DNA from: an uncultured Lachnospiraceae bacterium
GTDB lineage: Bacteria; Bacillota; Clostridia; Lachnospirales; Lachnospiraceae
Direction of reading: 5' to 3'
NCBI GenBank assembly: GCA_947576945.1
Contig: CANPTH010000040.1
Location: 1 to 38,582, forward strand
DNA: 38,582 nucleotides
In this document: positions 7,990 to 17,567 of the stretch, piece after piece
Numbering within the stretch: the stretch's first letter is position 1
Layout: every line of letters starts with the position of its first letter
Program-made: the position numbers and the translations under genes
The notes under the pieces: generated by a model
Databases searched by the model: none
Seen by the model: the letters and a program-made list of their open reading frames with translations, nothing else
Told to the model about the DNA's origin: nothing

Positions 7990-9588
7990 TCATCTGCAGG
8001 TATCTGCGCAGGCCTGACTCTCCCACCGCTCGATCACACAGCTGTGCGGCTTGTCAGCATTGTCCTTGTCGTAACCGATCCCCACAAGCAATATTTCGCC
8101 CATATAATCCTCCAGCGCCTGTATATACTGTCTGTCCTTGATCTGCCGGATCGCCGTCCGTGCGGATTTATCATATTTCAGTTCTACAATCAGCGCCGGT
8201 TTCCCCGTATGCGGCAGCGGCAGGAACACGATATCTGCAAAGCCCCTGCTGGTGGGCAGTTCCCGAATCAGCCTGTAATCCTTCCTCGCACTGTAATAGG
8301 CCAGTCCGATGGCACAGGCCAGCGAGTTCTCATCATTGTAGGTTAAAATAGAAGAAACTTCCGTATGCGCCCGGTCAAGTCCCTCGGCTACCCTGCTCTC
8401 CCGGCCGTCCAGCGTATCTTCCACCAGCTGCTCCGACGCTTTCAAAACGCGCATCACCTCCGGCCAGCCGCCCGTACTCATGACATTCTCAAATTCCTCA
8501 ATGATCTCCTTATTGGGGATAAACGCCTCCTTCCGCTCGGAATCGTAAGCAAGATATCCCAAATGGATCAGCAGCGTCAGCACATCATCCTTCGAATCCA
8601 GATTACGCATATCATTACGAAAGCTGCGCGTATTGACCCGGACACAACCGCCGCCGAGCATCTGCACGATCTCCTCCCTTAATCCGTCGAAGTCCATATC
8701 CATATAGATCTTCAGCGCGTCATACACTTCCGTGGAAACCCAGTAATTGGAAAACCTGCGGTTGCACATGGCTTCCACCACGGAACGCGGGTTAAAGATA
8801 TGTTGAAACCTTGTAAAACTGTAACCATCATACCAGCTGCTGGTCTCGTCGAAATTCATTTGAAACCGGTCGCACAATGCTTTTACTTCATCTTCCGTGA
8901 ATCCGGTATACTCTTCCAACGCCTTCTGGTCCGTCATCGAATATTCCCAGAACATGTTGAGCGCCGAGTGCTCCCCGTATTTCTTCACCGGCAGGATCCC
9001 CGTCATATAGGCCAGCGCCACATAAGGCTGATCCTTCAAAAGGTTTCTCAAAAAATCCAGATACTGCTTCTGTAACCCCTCTGAAGTCTGCCTTTCACGC
9101 ATCACACAGTCCCACTCGTCGATCAGAAAAATAAACTGCCTGTCCGTCTCCACGAATATTTCCCGCAGCGCTACGGCAAGCCCCCTGTCCTGACAGTCTA
9201 AAAGCTCTCCATATTCTTTTTTGAGCTCACGCATTACCTCCTCGGTCAGATATTCCGTAACTTTTCCTGGGGCGGCCTCGATCAGGAACTGCTGCATGTT
9301 CAACCAGATCACATCATATTGATTCAGGTGCTGCCGATAAGTCTCCTCTCTCTCGATCTGCAGACCTGCAAACAAATCTGCGGAATCGCAGCCACGGCTG
9401 TAGTACGCGGCAAGCATTTTCAGTGCCATGGATTTTCCGAAACGTCTCGGCCTGCTGACACAGATAAACTTCTGCTCTGTATTAATGTACTCATTCGTAC
9501 AGGCGATCAATCCTGTTTTATCTACATAAATCTTAGAACGAATAGATTCCCAGAATCCCCTGTTTTTCGGATTAACATAAAACCCCAT
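7990..9588 (-). CDS. AAA-ATPase-like protein with C-terminal PD-(D/E)XK nuclease domain
   Basis: A 532-aa protein of the widespread AAA-ATPase_like (PF09820) plus PDDEXK_9 (DUF1703) architecture. The N-terminal ATPase has the family's Arg-rich P-loop RPRRFGKS (residues 46-53) and a Walker B motif FLIDEWD (about 154-160). The C-terminal nuclease-like domain shows FADIV and the ELK of ALIVELKYDKS (about 440-470), matching the D...ExK core. The start at 9588 has GAGGAGG 8 nt upstream. The biological role of this family is poorly known; nuclease or mobile-element-related functions are suspected. It is probably transcribed alone or with the PsiE-like gene upstream, and ends at the terminator at 7661-7699. 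Confidence 0.85.
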   Translation of the reverse strand: MGFYVNPKNRGFWESIRSKIYVDKTGLIACTNEYINTEQKFICVSRPRRFGKSMALKMLAAYYSRGCDSADLFAGLQIEREETYRQHLNQYDVIWLNMQQFLIEAAPGKVTEYLTEEVMRELKKEYGELLDCQDRGLAVALREIFVETDRQFIFLIDEWDCVMRERQTSEGLQKQYLDFLRNLLKDQPYVALAYMTGILPVKKYGEHSALNMFWEYSMTDQKALEEYTGFTEDEVKALCDRFQMNFDETSSWYDGYSFTRFQHIFNPRSVVEAMCNRRFSNYWVSTEVYDALKIYMDMDFDGLREEIVQMLGGGCVRVNTRSFRNDMRNLDSKDDVLTLLIHLGYLAYDSERKEAFIPNKEIIEEFENVMSTGGWPEVMRVLKASEQLVEDTLDGRESRVAEGLDRAHTEVSSILTYNDENSLACAIGLAYYSARKDYRLIRELPTSRGFADIVFLPLPHTGKPALIVELKYDKSARTAIRQIKDRQYIQALEDYMGEILLVGIGYDKDNADKPHSCVIERWESQACADTCR

Positions 9589-9717
9589 AGTCCGGACCTC
9601 CTCTACATTTATCCTGTCAACGTCCCGCTTCTGTTTAACTGCAAACGCCAGACTGTACGGTCATACTTAAACCCGACTGTCACTGCATCAACTGAACCAC
9701 AGCCATATGCCATACCG

Positions 9718-10140
9718 TCAGACTCCGTCCACTCCGTTCTCCTGCTCTGCCTCCTCCTTCTTCCGCGTTACATGCAGATATCTGCGCAGTGCGCACAGAA
9801 TACCCACGCTGATGACCGACACGAAATCATCCACCGGCGTCGTATCGCCCAGGATCATATGCCTTGCCACAAGGAAGATCAAAACTTCCATGACATTGTC
9901 GGAATTCGGCCGGCACAGCATCTGTAGAAACTCAATACCGATCACGATCACAAAGACATCTTCCAGAAAAGGCTTGAACGCCGAAGTGTCCACCGCCAGC
10001 GAATGAAAGATCTCAAAGTCCTTCAACAGACTGTAGACGGACAGCAGAATGCCGAACAGCACGATGACTGCCATCACGCTCTCCAGCGCTTCTCCCGTTC
10101 GCTGTATATTTTTCTTAAATCTGCTCATGAATCGTTCCAT
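9718..10140 (-). CDS. PsiE-like small membrane protein
   Basis: A 140-aa protein with four hydrophobic segments: SVMAVIVLFGILLSVYSLL, FLEDVFVIVIGIEFLQML, VMEVLIFLVARHMIL and FVSVISVGILCALRRYL. The charged ends and the VLIFLVARHMIL..TTPVDDF stretch resemble the phosphate-starvation-inducible PsiE family, whose function is unknown. The start at 10140 (MERF) follows GGATGGG; a GTG three codons upstream is an alternative. It lies 129 nt upstream of the ATPase gene on the same strand. No phosphate-related gene is nearby, so the name reflects fold resemblance only. Confidence 0.7.
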   Translation of the reverse strand: MERFMSRFKKNIQRTGEALESVMAVIVLFGILLSVYSLLKDFEIFHSLAVDTSAFKPFLEDVFVIVIGIEFLQMLCRPNSDNVMEVLIFLVARHMILGDTTPVDDFVSVISVGILCALRRYLHVTRKKEEAEQENGVDGV

Positions 10141-10275
10141 AAAAATCACCCATCCCTAATCTGCTGCAGCTACACTACTGCTTCCACAATTTCCAATTTC
10201 TTCGTCCAGAAACTCACAGATTGCCGGCACCGTCCCTCCGTATTGAAATAACGCTGCATTCTTACCTCTCCATAG

Positions 10276-10554
10276 ATACCCTCAGTGAACAAAGGTACAC
10301 ACGGTCGGTAAAGAATCAATTTCATCCCCTGCTGCGTTGCTTTCATTCCGTGTACGTCCAGTACACGTCAATCAAGCGCCTTGCAGGGATTGAAATTGCC
10401 TTCTTTCCGACTCTTCGACCCTGACCATGGATATTTGAGTGATTTCCAAGGCGGACGATTGAGGCGTACCGGACGTACGCCGATTGAGGACAACGCAGAA
10501 AACCGCTCAAATATCATGGTTCAGGGCGTGTATTCCTTTGTTCACTGAGGGTAT
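10276..10554. repeat. Two-armed inverted-repeat element (MITE/BIME-like), 279 bp
   Basis: Perfect 20-bp terminal inverted repeats, ATACCCTCAGTGAACAAAGG at 10276-10295 and its complement at 10535-10554, enclose two long hairpins. Arm 1 pairs 10305-10331 with 10384-10410 and is capped by GTGTAC/GTACAC (10350-10366). Arm 2 pairs 10419-10441 with 10504-10526 and is capped by GGCGTAC/GTACGCC (10463-10481). Arm 1 on the plus strand and arm 2 on the minus strand share CTGCGTTG, the TACGTCC(A/G)GTAC cap, TCAATC and CGCCTTG in the same order, so they are diverged copies in opposite orientation. No open frame of note lies inside. Confidence 0.85.
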
Positions 10555-10636
10555 GATTTCCTGATACAATTTCATTCTATCATTATCTATCGGGGATGTA
10601 AAGAAAACAGCGTTTTTTCAACAAGTCTGCGGCCGG

Positions 10637-13273
10637 TCAGGCCGTAGACCGCAGCCGCTCCACCAGACTGTCCTTCTCCAGATTGTGGAAGCACAGATAA
10701 GGAACAAGCACGGCAAACAGAAGCAGCAGCGGCGTACAGATCACCAGCGGCAGAAGCGTAAACCGGAAGGTCGTAAAGCCGCCCTCCACCATGGCCCGCA
10801 CACCGATCCCCACCGCCAGGGAACTGATCACGTAGGTACACAGCAGCGTGATCCATGCATAATCCATTCCCTCCCAGACGAGCAGTTTACATAATTGCGG
10901 CTTCGTCATGCCCACGCTCTGCATCATGGCAAACTCTTTTCTTCTGGACACAATGGAAGTGACCATGGAATTGATAAAGTTCAGCACACCTACCAGAGCG
11001 ATCACGGTGCTCACCACATTGCCCATCACCGCACTGGACCTTGTCTCACGGCGGTACTGCGCGGCCTTGGAAGCCCGGGTGGTAAGCGGGATGTTCTCTC
11101 CCGTCTCTGCACTGTAGCGGTCCAGCATTTCCTGGGCAGCATCCAGATGCGCATCCTCCACGTCAAAGAATACTTTACGCGGTGTATTCTGAGGCCAGCG
11201 TGCCCGAAAAGTCTCCATCGGCACGATAAATTCCAGATAATGCCGATCCTTATTTTCTGCGCCTCCCTCTTTTGCCCCTTCCGTAATAACCGAGAATTCG
11301 TCGAGCACCGCCATGATGGTATATTCCTGACCCTCGATCTCCACAGTATCTCCCACCGAGACCGTAGGCAGCGTCTGTCCCTCTTCCTTCGTCATGGCAA
11401 GACCGGCAGCGATCGCATATTTTCCTGTGGCAAACTGCTCCGCATCATAGCTTCCGGCAAGTACATGCGCCTCCGCGGTGTAGGCATCCAGCACAATGCC
11501 GTCCAGACCGTAGACCACCGCCCCAGCACTTTTCTCCTCCACAGCTTCCTGTATGGACTGCGGTCCCACAGGATCATAGGACGCCCAATCGGCCAGCACA
11601 TCGTCCGTATAAAAAGCCTGCATGTTCGCAATGGTCTGCTCACTCAGCGCAATCTCTGTCTCATGACTGTATTCGTAACCGATGCCCTCCAGGCCTTCCA
11701 ACGTCTCCACCTGCGCGATCAGCTCCGAATGCAGGGTATCACCGTAAGGGTCGTATCCCTTCATGTACTCTTCACTGGTGGCCTGATCCATCTGGAAATC
11801 ACTCAGCATCAATTCTTCCAGATATTTTTCCATATCAAAAGCGGCATTCCTGGCATAGAAGGCGCTCATCAGTGTCAGCCCCAGCGTCAGAGAACAGATG
11901 ACCGTCACGGTACGCTTTCTGTTGCGGCCCAGATTGGACCATGCCAGAGCAGGCAGACCGGCGCTGCCGCTGCGCCTTTTTACAGAACGTCCGCCCCGCT
12001 GTACGTCATTATACCGAAGCGCTTCCATGGGAGAAACCTTTCCCGCCATTCTGGCCGGACGCATACAGGAGATCAGCACGGTCATACCCGCAAACGCCGC
12101 CGAACCGATAAAGATCAGCGGGCTTACTGATACCCGGGCGTCCTCCATCTGGATCCAGACAGGCACCAGCACCATACCCAGCAGATACCCCAGAACCATG
12201 CCGACCGGAATCCCCAGAAGGCACAGCCTCCCGGCCTGCCCATAGATCAGCCTCTTCAACTGTCTGGCCGTCATGCCCAGCGTTTTTAACTTGCCGTAGA
12301 ACTGGATATCCGTGGTCACCGAAATCTGGAAAATATTATAAATGATCAGGTAACCGGCCACAAACACCAGGATCATCCCCAGATACATGGGCAGGCTCTC
12401 CTGCGCCGCCATGCGGTTCATATCCGAATCATAGGCCAGATTCACGCCGTATTCCAGCTCCGTCAATCCGGTATCCTCCAGAATCCGGTCCATGGTCTTC
12501 TCAATCTCTCTGTCACTGTACAAATTCACCTGACCCATGCAGATACCGGCGATCCTGCTGTCCGCCACCTGTTCCGGCGCTTCCTCTTCCGGCGCCGCTG
12601 TTCCCGCCTGTTCTGCTTCTGCCTGTTCGGGCGCCGCTGTTCCTGCCTGTTCAGCCTCTGCCGCCTCCAGCTGCGCCGTCACATCCTCCGCAAACTCCCT
12701 GCTCACCCAGGCCATACTCGCATAGGAAGATTCGTTTCCTTCCCAGAATCCGCACAGCGTGAATTCCGACACCCTGTTCTCTTCTTCCTGAAAATCCGCG
12801 ATCCACTCCAGAGTCACCCGCTGCCCCAGCTCATGAGGGATGCCAAGCTTATCCAGCACGATATTATCCAGCGCGATCTCGTCCGCCGCCTGCGGCATTC
12901 TGCCCGTAACGGGCTTTGCAAAAGAATGTTCCGCATAGCTCTCATCCGCAAAACGTATCTCCACCTGCCGCCCCGACAGCTCTTTTCCCTGTCCAATCCC
13001 TACAACCATACTGTAGCCTGTCTCGGCTACGTCGGGATGAGCCGCGATCTTCGCTGCCTGCTCCTCGGTAATGCTCTTAAAAGAAGCCTGCCCATCATAT
13101 CCCGTCTGCCGGAAAGTCATCTCGATTATATTCCTGCTCATGCTCTGGCTCAGCACAAAGAGTGTGGTAAACATCAGCGTCGTCAGAACGATGGCCAGCG
13201 CCGCCACCAGATTGCGCCCTTTGTTCTGGCGGAAAGTTCTCCTGTTCAAAACGGAAATCGGTCTGAAATTCAT
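10637..13273 (-). CDS. FtsX-like ABC transporter permease (second cassette)
   Basis: An 878-aa MacB/FtsX-type permease of an export or mechanotransmission ABC transporter. It has an N-terminal membrane helix (about 22-42) and a large extracytoplasmic domain. A helix group lies in the middle (LGMILVFVAGYLIIYNIFQI, GIPVGMVLGYLLGMVLV, LIFIGSAAFAGMTVLIS). A second helix starts a second large domain (VTVICSLTLGLTLMSAF), and three C-terminal helices carry the FtsX core. It is thus a fused two-half permease, as in Vex/BceB-like systems. The first external domain contains a 13-residue tandem duplication rich in Glu, Ala and Gln. The start codon overlaps the ATPase stop by ATGA, so the two are translationally coupled. 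The substrate is unknown; antimicrobial peptides are the usual suspicion. Confidence 0.9.
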   Translation of the reverse strand: MNFRPISVLNRRTFRQNKGRNLVAALAIVLTTLMFTTLFVLSQSMSRNIIEMTFRQTGYDGQASFKSITEEQAAKIAAHPDVAETGYSMVVGIGQGKELSGRQVEIRFADESYAEHSFAKPVTGRMPQAADEIALDNIVLDKLGIPHELGQRVTLEWIADFQEEENRVSEFTLCGFWEGNESSYASMAWVSREFAEDVTAQLEAAEAEQAGTAAPEQAEAEQAGTAAPEEEAPEQVADSRIAGICMGQVNLYSDREIEKTMDRILEDTGLTELEYGVNLAYDSDMNRMAAQESLPMYLGMILVFVAGYLIIYNIFQISVTTDIQFYGKLKTLGMTARQLKRLIYGQAGRLCLLGIPVGMVLGYLLGMVLVPVWIQMEDARVSVSPLIFIGSAAFAGMTVLISCMRPARMAGKVSPMEALRYNDVQRGGRSVKRRSGSAGLPALAWSNLGRNRKRTVTVICSLTLGLTLMSAFYARNAAFDMEKYLEELMLSDFQMDQATSEEYMKGYDPYGDTLHSELIAQVETLEGLEGIGYEYSHETEIALSEQTIANMQAFYTDDVLADWASYDPVGPQSIQEAVEEKSAGAVVYGLDGIVLDAYTAEAHVLAGSYDAEQFATGKYAIAAGLAMTKEEGQTLPTVSVGDTVEIEGQEYTIMAVLDEFSVITEGAKEGGAENKDRHYLEFIVPMETFRARWPQNTPRKVFFDVEDAHLDAAQEMLDRYSAETGENIPLTTRASKAAQYRRETRSSAVMGNVVSTVIALVGVLNFINSMVTSIVSRRKEFAMMQSVGMTKPQLCKLLVWEGMDYAWITLLCTYVISSLAVGIGVRAMVEGGFTTFRFTLLPLVICTPLLLLFAVLVPYLCFHNLEKDSLVERLRSTA
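12591..12668 (-). repeat. Two 39-bp tandem repeats inside the permease gene
   Basis: Two consecutive 39-bp units (12591-12629 and 12630-12668) encode AEAEQAGTAAPEQ followed by AEAEQAGTAAPEE in an extracytoplasmic domain. The repeat keeps frame, so copy number could vary between strains without breaking the protein. Confidence 0.75.
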
Positions 13274-13956
13274 CTCGCCCCCTCCTTCCCTGTCACGATC
13301 TTCCCATCCTCGATCCGGATCACTCTGTCCGCCTGCACCGCAATGTCCGGATTGTGGGTGATCATCACGATGGTCTGACGGAACTGCTCACTGGTCACTT
13401 TCAACAGGCCGATCACGTCGTCGCTCGTTCTGGAATCCAGATTCCCCGTAGGTTCGTCTGCCAGGATGATAGACGGCTTGGAGGCAAGCGCCCGGGCGAT
13501 GGCCACCCTCTGCTGCTGTCCGCCGGAAAGGTTGTTCGGCAGACTGTCCAGCTTACTCTCCAGCCCCAGAAGCTGCACGATCTCCATGATAAATTTCTGA
13601 TCCGGTTTCCGGCCGTCCAGGGTGATCGGGAAGATGATATTTTCCCAGACCGTCAGCACCGGTATCAGATTGTAATTCTGAAAAATAAAGCCGATCTGTT
13701 TGCGGCGGAAGATCGTCGCCTGTTCGCTGGTCAGTTTCGACAGCTCCTGCTTCCCGATCTTCACGCTCCCTTCGCTCGGCACATCCAGCCCGCCCAGCAT
13801 ATTAAGAAGCGTTGATTTCCCACTGCCGCTTGTTCCGATGATGGCGGTAAACTTCCCCCGCTCAATCTCCAGATCCACACCGTCCAGTGCCTTCACCAAC
13901 GCTTCGCCTTTTCCATAATATTTTTTTAATCCTGCTGCCTTTACGATTGCTTCCAT
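13270..13956 (-). CDS. ABC transporter ATPase, MacB/LolD type (second cassette)
   Basis: A 228-aa ATPase that energises the adjacent FtsX-like permease at the membrane. All motifs are intact: Walker [11 protein letters not shown]-loop region [12 protein letters not shown], signature [15 protein letters not shown], Walker [12 protein letters not shown] and the H-loop histidine in MITHN. The start at 13956 has GGAGG 8 nt upstream. It is the first gene of its own transcription unit, with a promoter at 14023-14028 and a triple direct repeat above it. It is clearly paralogous to the ATPase at 16697-17374, which points to a cassette duplication or two-transporter array. Confidence 0.95.
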   Translation of the reverse strand: MEAIVKAAGLKKYYGKGEALVKALDGVDLEIERGKFTAIIGTSGSGKSTLLNMLGGLDVPSEGSVKIGKQELSKLTSEQATIFRRKQIGFIFQNYNLIPVLTVWENIIFPITLDGRKPDQKFIMEIVQLLGLESKLDSLPNNLSGGQQQRVAIARALASKPSIILADEPTGNLDSRTSDDVIGLLKVTSEQFRQTIVMITHNPDIAVQADRVIRIEDGKIVTGKEGAR

Positions 13957-14022
13957 GTTGTAATCCTCCTTGTCAGATCCCGTCCATATGCCGATGGCCC
14001 TATGAACTGTTTCGTTAAGAGA

Positions 14023-14067
14023 ATTGTAGCAGTCTAAAGTTACAGATCAGGTACAGAAATGGTACAG
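14023..14067 (-). promoter_or_regulatory. Promoter with three 11-bp-phased direct repeats
   Basis: On the plus strand GTTACAG (14039-14045), GGTACAG (14050-14056) and GGTACAG (14061-14067) start every 11 bp. On the minus strand the -10 box TACAAT lies at 14028-14023, 10 nt after the nearest repeat, so the repeats cover the -35 region. Head-to-tail repeats one helical turn apart are typical of OmpR-family response-regulator sites. The OmpR-type regulator at 34109-34822 is a candidate but is distant. Confidence 0.6.
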
Positions 14068-14087
14068 TTTTGTAACAATCGCGGGAA

Positions 14088-16619
14088 TCAATCCACCACC
14101 CGCAGCCTCAATGTAACGCTCTCCTGCCGCAGCATTTTCAGGCAGCAAAGCGGAACTGCCACCGCCGCCGCAAACAGAACCGGCAGCACCAGCCAGAGCG
14201 GCAGCAGCGAAAACCGCCATGTGATGCACCATGTATTGGTGTTGGCCAGCCACCACCGGCCCCAGATCCATGTGACCGCCGCCGTGACGGGCAAAAGGAT
14301 CAACAGCATTATCCCATAGTAGAGCAGCCCCTCCCACAGCAGCATGTTGCGAAGCTGTCTGCCGGTCATGCCCAGACTCTCGTAGACTGCAAACTCTTTT
14401 CTGCGCACCAGCATCCTGCTCACAAGAGCGTTACAGAAATTCAGGATACCGATCATCAGCATCACGCTCCCCACAAAAAACGGGATCATATACCGGTGAA
14501 AGACAGCATTATGAAAATTCCACTGATAGGTGGTAAAGGATGTCACCGTGACTCCCGTCCCCTCCAGCAGCTGCTCCAGAAACGCCTCGAATGCCGCCTG
14601 CTGTTCACGGTCGATATCCACCGCCACATTGCGGATGCCATGTCCCGGGAAAAGGGTATCGAATGTCTCCATCGGCATATAATAGGTCACATTAAACTGC
14701 GCCTGTCTACTGTCCGCTCCGGAAACCATTGTGCTCTCGTAAGGAAGCGCCGCCATGATCTCAAACTCCCTGCCGCCCAGCTCTACCTTGCTTCCCACAG
14801 GCGGCGTCGTCCTGATATCGGGGGAATCCGCACCCGCGGCAAGGACATAGTCACCCGTGGCAAATTTCTCCGGTACAAATGTCCCTTCCATGATAATGCC
14901 CTGCGCCATCGCATTGTCCAGCATCAGTCCTTCCACCCCCATCACGACGCCGATATATTCCCCGCTCTCCCGCAGCTTCTCGTAACCGGCCATCCAGTCC
15001 GGATTCCCCGCCATGACCGCCTTCCCCGGCACGCCGTTTTCATCCTCTTTCTCAAACGAATCCACGATCGGTGCACGCATCGCTTCATCCGCATACAGAG
15101 GCACCTCCACGGAACTCACCGTCCCCAGATCCGTCACGGCAGGATGCTCCGTGAGTGCCTGCAGAAGTTGTGCCGTAATGCTCCGGCTTGCGGGATTGTA
15201 ACGCTGCAGAGTCGATGTGGCAGATGCGTCCTCCAGCCGGTAATCGCTCAGGGACAGCCCGTCCACATACTTATCCTCATCATAGCTGGCCTGCTGCGTC
15301 CAGATACCGCACAGGATACATAAGGACAACAGCAGCGAAAAGACTGTCAGCAGCGACTGCCCTTTCTGCCGTGTCAGGCCGGAAACCGCCATCCGCCAGA
15401 CGGTGGTGCGGCGCCTTCTCCCCCTGTAGTCCTTCTTTCCCGGCCTGCCTTCCACAAACCGCATCGCCGAGGCAGGGCTGCACATCCTCACCCGCCGAAG
15501 CGGCAGCACACAGGCTGCCAGCGTAGTCAGCCAGGTAAAAAGCGCCCCCGCCGCCAGAGGCCAGAGGCGGAAAAACCGGATCGCCGGGTTCTGCTCCATC
15601 CCGATCACCACATAGGGAGCCACCGCCACATGCAGCAAAAGGCCCAGCCCCCACCCCGGCACTACCGCGGACACGAAATAGAAGGCCGCCTGTTCCACGG
15701 TCAGCACCCGGATCTGCCGCGGCGACATACCCAGACTTTTGACTCTTCCATAGAAACGGATATTCTGTCCCGCAGAAATACGCACGATATTGTAGATCAT
15801 CAACACGCCGCACAGCACCACGATCAGATTCATCTGGTAAAAACCCATCGCCTCACTGTCCGCGAATTCCCGTTTGGTCTCGTTATAGGCCAGATTGGTC
15901 GTATAGGAGACCGTCTGCAGTCCCACACGATCAAGCATATCCTGTGCCTGTTCCTCCAGATTGCCCGGCCGGTACAGCGTCACGCCAAGCGCTGTCCGCG
16001 CAGGCGCATCGGGACACAGCGTCTGCGCCGTCTCCTCCGTGATCCACGCACAGGTTTCCGTCTGCCCCATCAGACTTTCCCACCATCCGCACAGACGAAA
16101 CCGATCTGTCCGCTCCGCCCCGCCGCCCGCCGGCTTCCAGCGAAGCTCCACCTCCGTCCCGATCTCATGAGGAATGGCCAGCGAATTCATGGTAAGCTCA
16201 TCCAACGCGATCTCCCACTTCTGTTCCGGCATCCGCCCCACAAACGGCACCGATTCCGTGGCCTTCGCCCACCCTTCTGACACCGCCGCCAGCTTCACAC
16301 TGCGGTATTCCATCATATCGTCGCTGAGCGTCCCCACTGCCGACAACGTAACCGCCTCCCGGATCCCGCTCAGCTTACACAGCGTCTTAGCCTGCGTTTT
16401 ACTCATATCAAAAAACAGAATATGGCTGTTGGAGCCATACATCATCCTGTAAGTATACAGATAACCGTCCCGGATCATCCCGCCCAGCGAAAAGGAAAAT
16501 GTATACAGCATGCACACCAGCGCCACCGCCGTCACCAGAAAAATGCTCCGTCCCTTATGAAATTTGATATCCCGCCACACCAGCCTGCGGCAGATTTTCA
16601 GATTATTATTCTGCAGCAT
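14088..16619 (-). CDS. FtsX-like ABC transporter permease (first cassette)
   Basis: An 843-aa permease with the same two-half FtsX layout as the gene at 10637-13273. It has an N-terminal helix (SIFLVTAVALVCMLYTFSFS), an external domain, a central helix group around MNLIVVLCGVLMIYNIVRI, a second external domain, and three C-terminal helices (FFVGSVMLMIGILNFCNALV, LLYYGIMLLILLPVTAAVTW, LLPLWLVLPVLFAAAVAVPL). The start at 16619 has GGAG 6 nt upstream. It follows its ATPase by 77 nt, and 131 nt separate it from the next cassette, which has its own promoter. It probably exports or senses an amphipathic substrate such as a peptide antibiotic; this is a family-level inference. Confidence 0.9.
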   Translation of the reverse strand: MLQNNNLKICRRLVWRDIKFHKGRSIFLVTAVALVCMLYTFSFSLGGMIRDGYLYTYRMMYGSNSHILFFDMSKTQAKTLCKLSGIREAVTLSAVGTLSDDMMEYRSVKLAAVSEGWAKATESVPFVGRMPEQKWEIALDELTMNSLAIPHEIGTEVELRWKPAGGGAERTDRFRLCGWWESLMGQTETCAWITEETAQTLCPDAPARTALGVTLYRPGNLEEQAQDMLDRVGLQTVSYTTNLAYNETKREFADSEAMGFYQMNLIVVLCGVLMIYNIVRISAGQNIRFYGRVKSLGMSPRQIRVLTVEQAAFYFVSAVVPGWGLGLLLHVAVAPYVVIGMEQNPAIRFFRLWPLAAGALFTWLTTLAACVLPLRRVRMCSPASAMRFVEGRPGKKDYRGRRRRTTVWRMAVSGLTRQKGQSLLTVFSLLLSLCILCGIWTQQASYDEDKYVDGLSLSDYRLEDASATSTLQRYNPASRSITAQLLQALTEHPAVTDLGTVSSVEVPLYADEAMRAPIVDSFEKEDENGVPGKAVMAGNPDWMAGYEKLRESGEYIGVVMGVEGLMLDNAMAQGIIMEGTFVPEKFATGDYVLAAGADSPDIRTTPPVGSKVELGGREFEIMAALPYESTMVSGADSRQAQFNVTYYMPMETFDTLFPGHGIRNVAVDIDREQQAAFEAFLEQLLEGTGVTVTSFTTYQWNFHNAVFHRYMIPFFVGSVMLMIGILNFCNALVSRMLVRRKEFAVYESLGMTGRQLRNMLLWEGLLYYGIMLLILLPVTAAVTWIWGRWWLANTNTWCITWRFSLLPLWLVLPVLFAAAVAVPLCCLKMLRQESVTLRLRVVD

Positions 16620-16696
16620 GATTTACTCCATTTCTGCGCTGCTTTTTGCGCCTGTCTTCCCCTCTGGATTGCTTTATCCAGTCCATCGAATCCGCC

Positions 16697-17374
16697 TTAC
16701 TGACTTACGATCCGTCCGTCCTTCATCTGCACCACCCGGTCCGCAAGCTGCGCCAGCTCCAGGTTGTGCGTGACAAGCACCAGCGTCCGGTGGGTGAGCT
16801 GCGCCGTCATCTTCAAAAGCCCCGCCACATTCTGCCCGTTCTGCGAATCCAGATTGCCCGTAGGCTCATCCGCCAGAATAATGGCAGGCTTCGCCATCAG
16901 CGCCCGAGCAATGGCAGCCCGCTGCTGCTGTCCCCCGGACAGCGCCCCCGGATAAACCTGCAGCTTATCTCTAAGCCCCAGAAGCTCCGTCATCTCCTCC
17001 AGAAACTTAAAATCAGGCGCAGAACCGTCCAGATCCAGCGGAAACAGGATATTCTCTTCCACCGTGAGCGTGGGGACCAGATTATAATTCTGGAAAATAA
17101 AACCTACCTTCTTCCGGCGAAATACCGCCCGCTGTTCCTCCCGCAGACCGCCCAGATTCACACCGTCCACGATCACCTCGCCCTCCGTAGGCGCATCCAG
17201 ACCGCCCATCATATTCAGAAGCGTCGTCTTACCGCTGCCCGACGCTCCCACAATGGCGACGAACTCCCCCTGCGCAACCGACAGATCCACACCGTCCAGT
17301 GCCTTGACCTGACTGCTGCCGCTGCCGTAATATTTCTTTACATGACGTATCGTTATGCTGTTTAGGATGTCCAT
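16697..17374 (-). CDS. ABC transporter ATPase, MacB/LolD type (first cassette)
   Basis: A 225-aa ATPase partner of the permease at 14088-16619. It has Walker [11 protein letters not shown]-loop [10 protein letters not shown], signature [15 protein letters not shown], Walker [12 protein letters not shown] and H-loop VTHN, all intact. The start at 17374 has GGAAGAG 5 nt upstream. It is the first gene of the array, preceded by a long AT-rich leader and a promoter near 17568-17597. Strong resemblance to the ATPase at 13270-13956 supports duplication of the ATPase-permease pair. Confidence 0.95.
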   Translation of the reverse strand: MDILNSITIRHVKKYYGSGSSQVKALDGVDLSVAQGEFVAIVGASGSGKTTLLNMMGGLDAPTEGEVIVDGVNLGGLREEQRAVFRRKKVGFIFQNYNLVPTLTVEENILFPLDLDGSAPDFKFLEEMTELLGLRDKLQVYPGALSGGQQQRAAIARALMAKPAIILADEPTGNLDSQNGQNVAGLLKMTAQLTHRTLVLVTHNLELAQLADRVVQMKDGRIVSQ

Positions 17375-17567
17375 TACACTCTTCCTTTTTCTTTGTTATT
17401 TTTTCCTTACTTCTTAATCAAAAGGTTTTTTGTTTATTTTTTCTATTCCGAAGCCTTTCTGTCGTCTCCCTCATTTCCTGCTGGTCTTCCTTTGCATTAC
17501 TGTTGTCATGAACAGATATCAATATCACAGAGCAGGAAAACAGCCCGGCGCTTTTCTACCGGATTAT

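Noticed and set aside
10895..12130. A 411-codon plus-strand frame inside the FtsX-like permease gene
   Set aside because: It is a complement of a clearly conserved permease, with no ribosome binding site and shadow-like composition.
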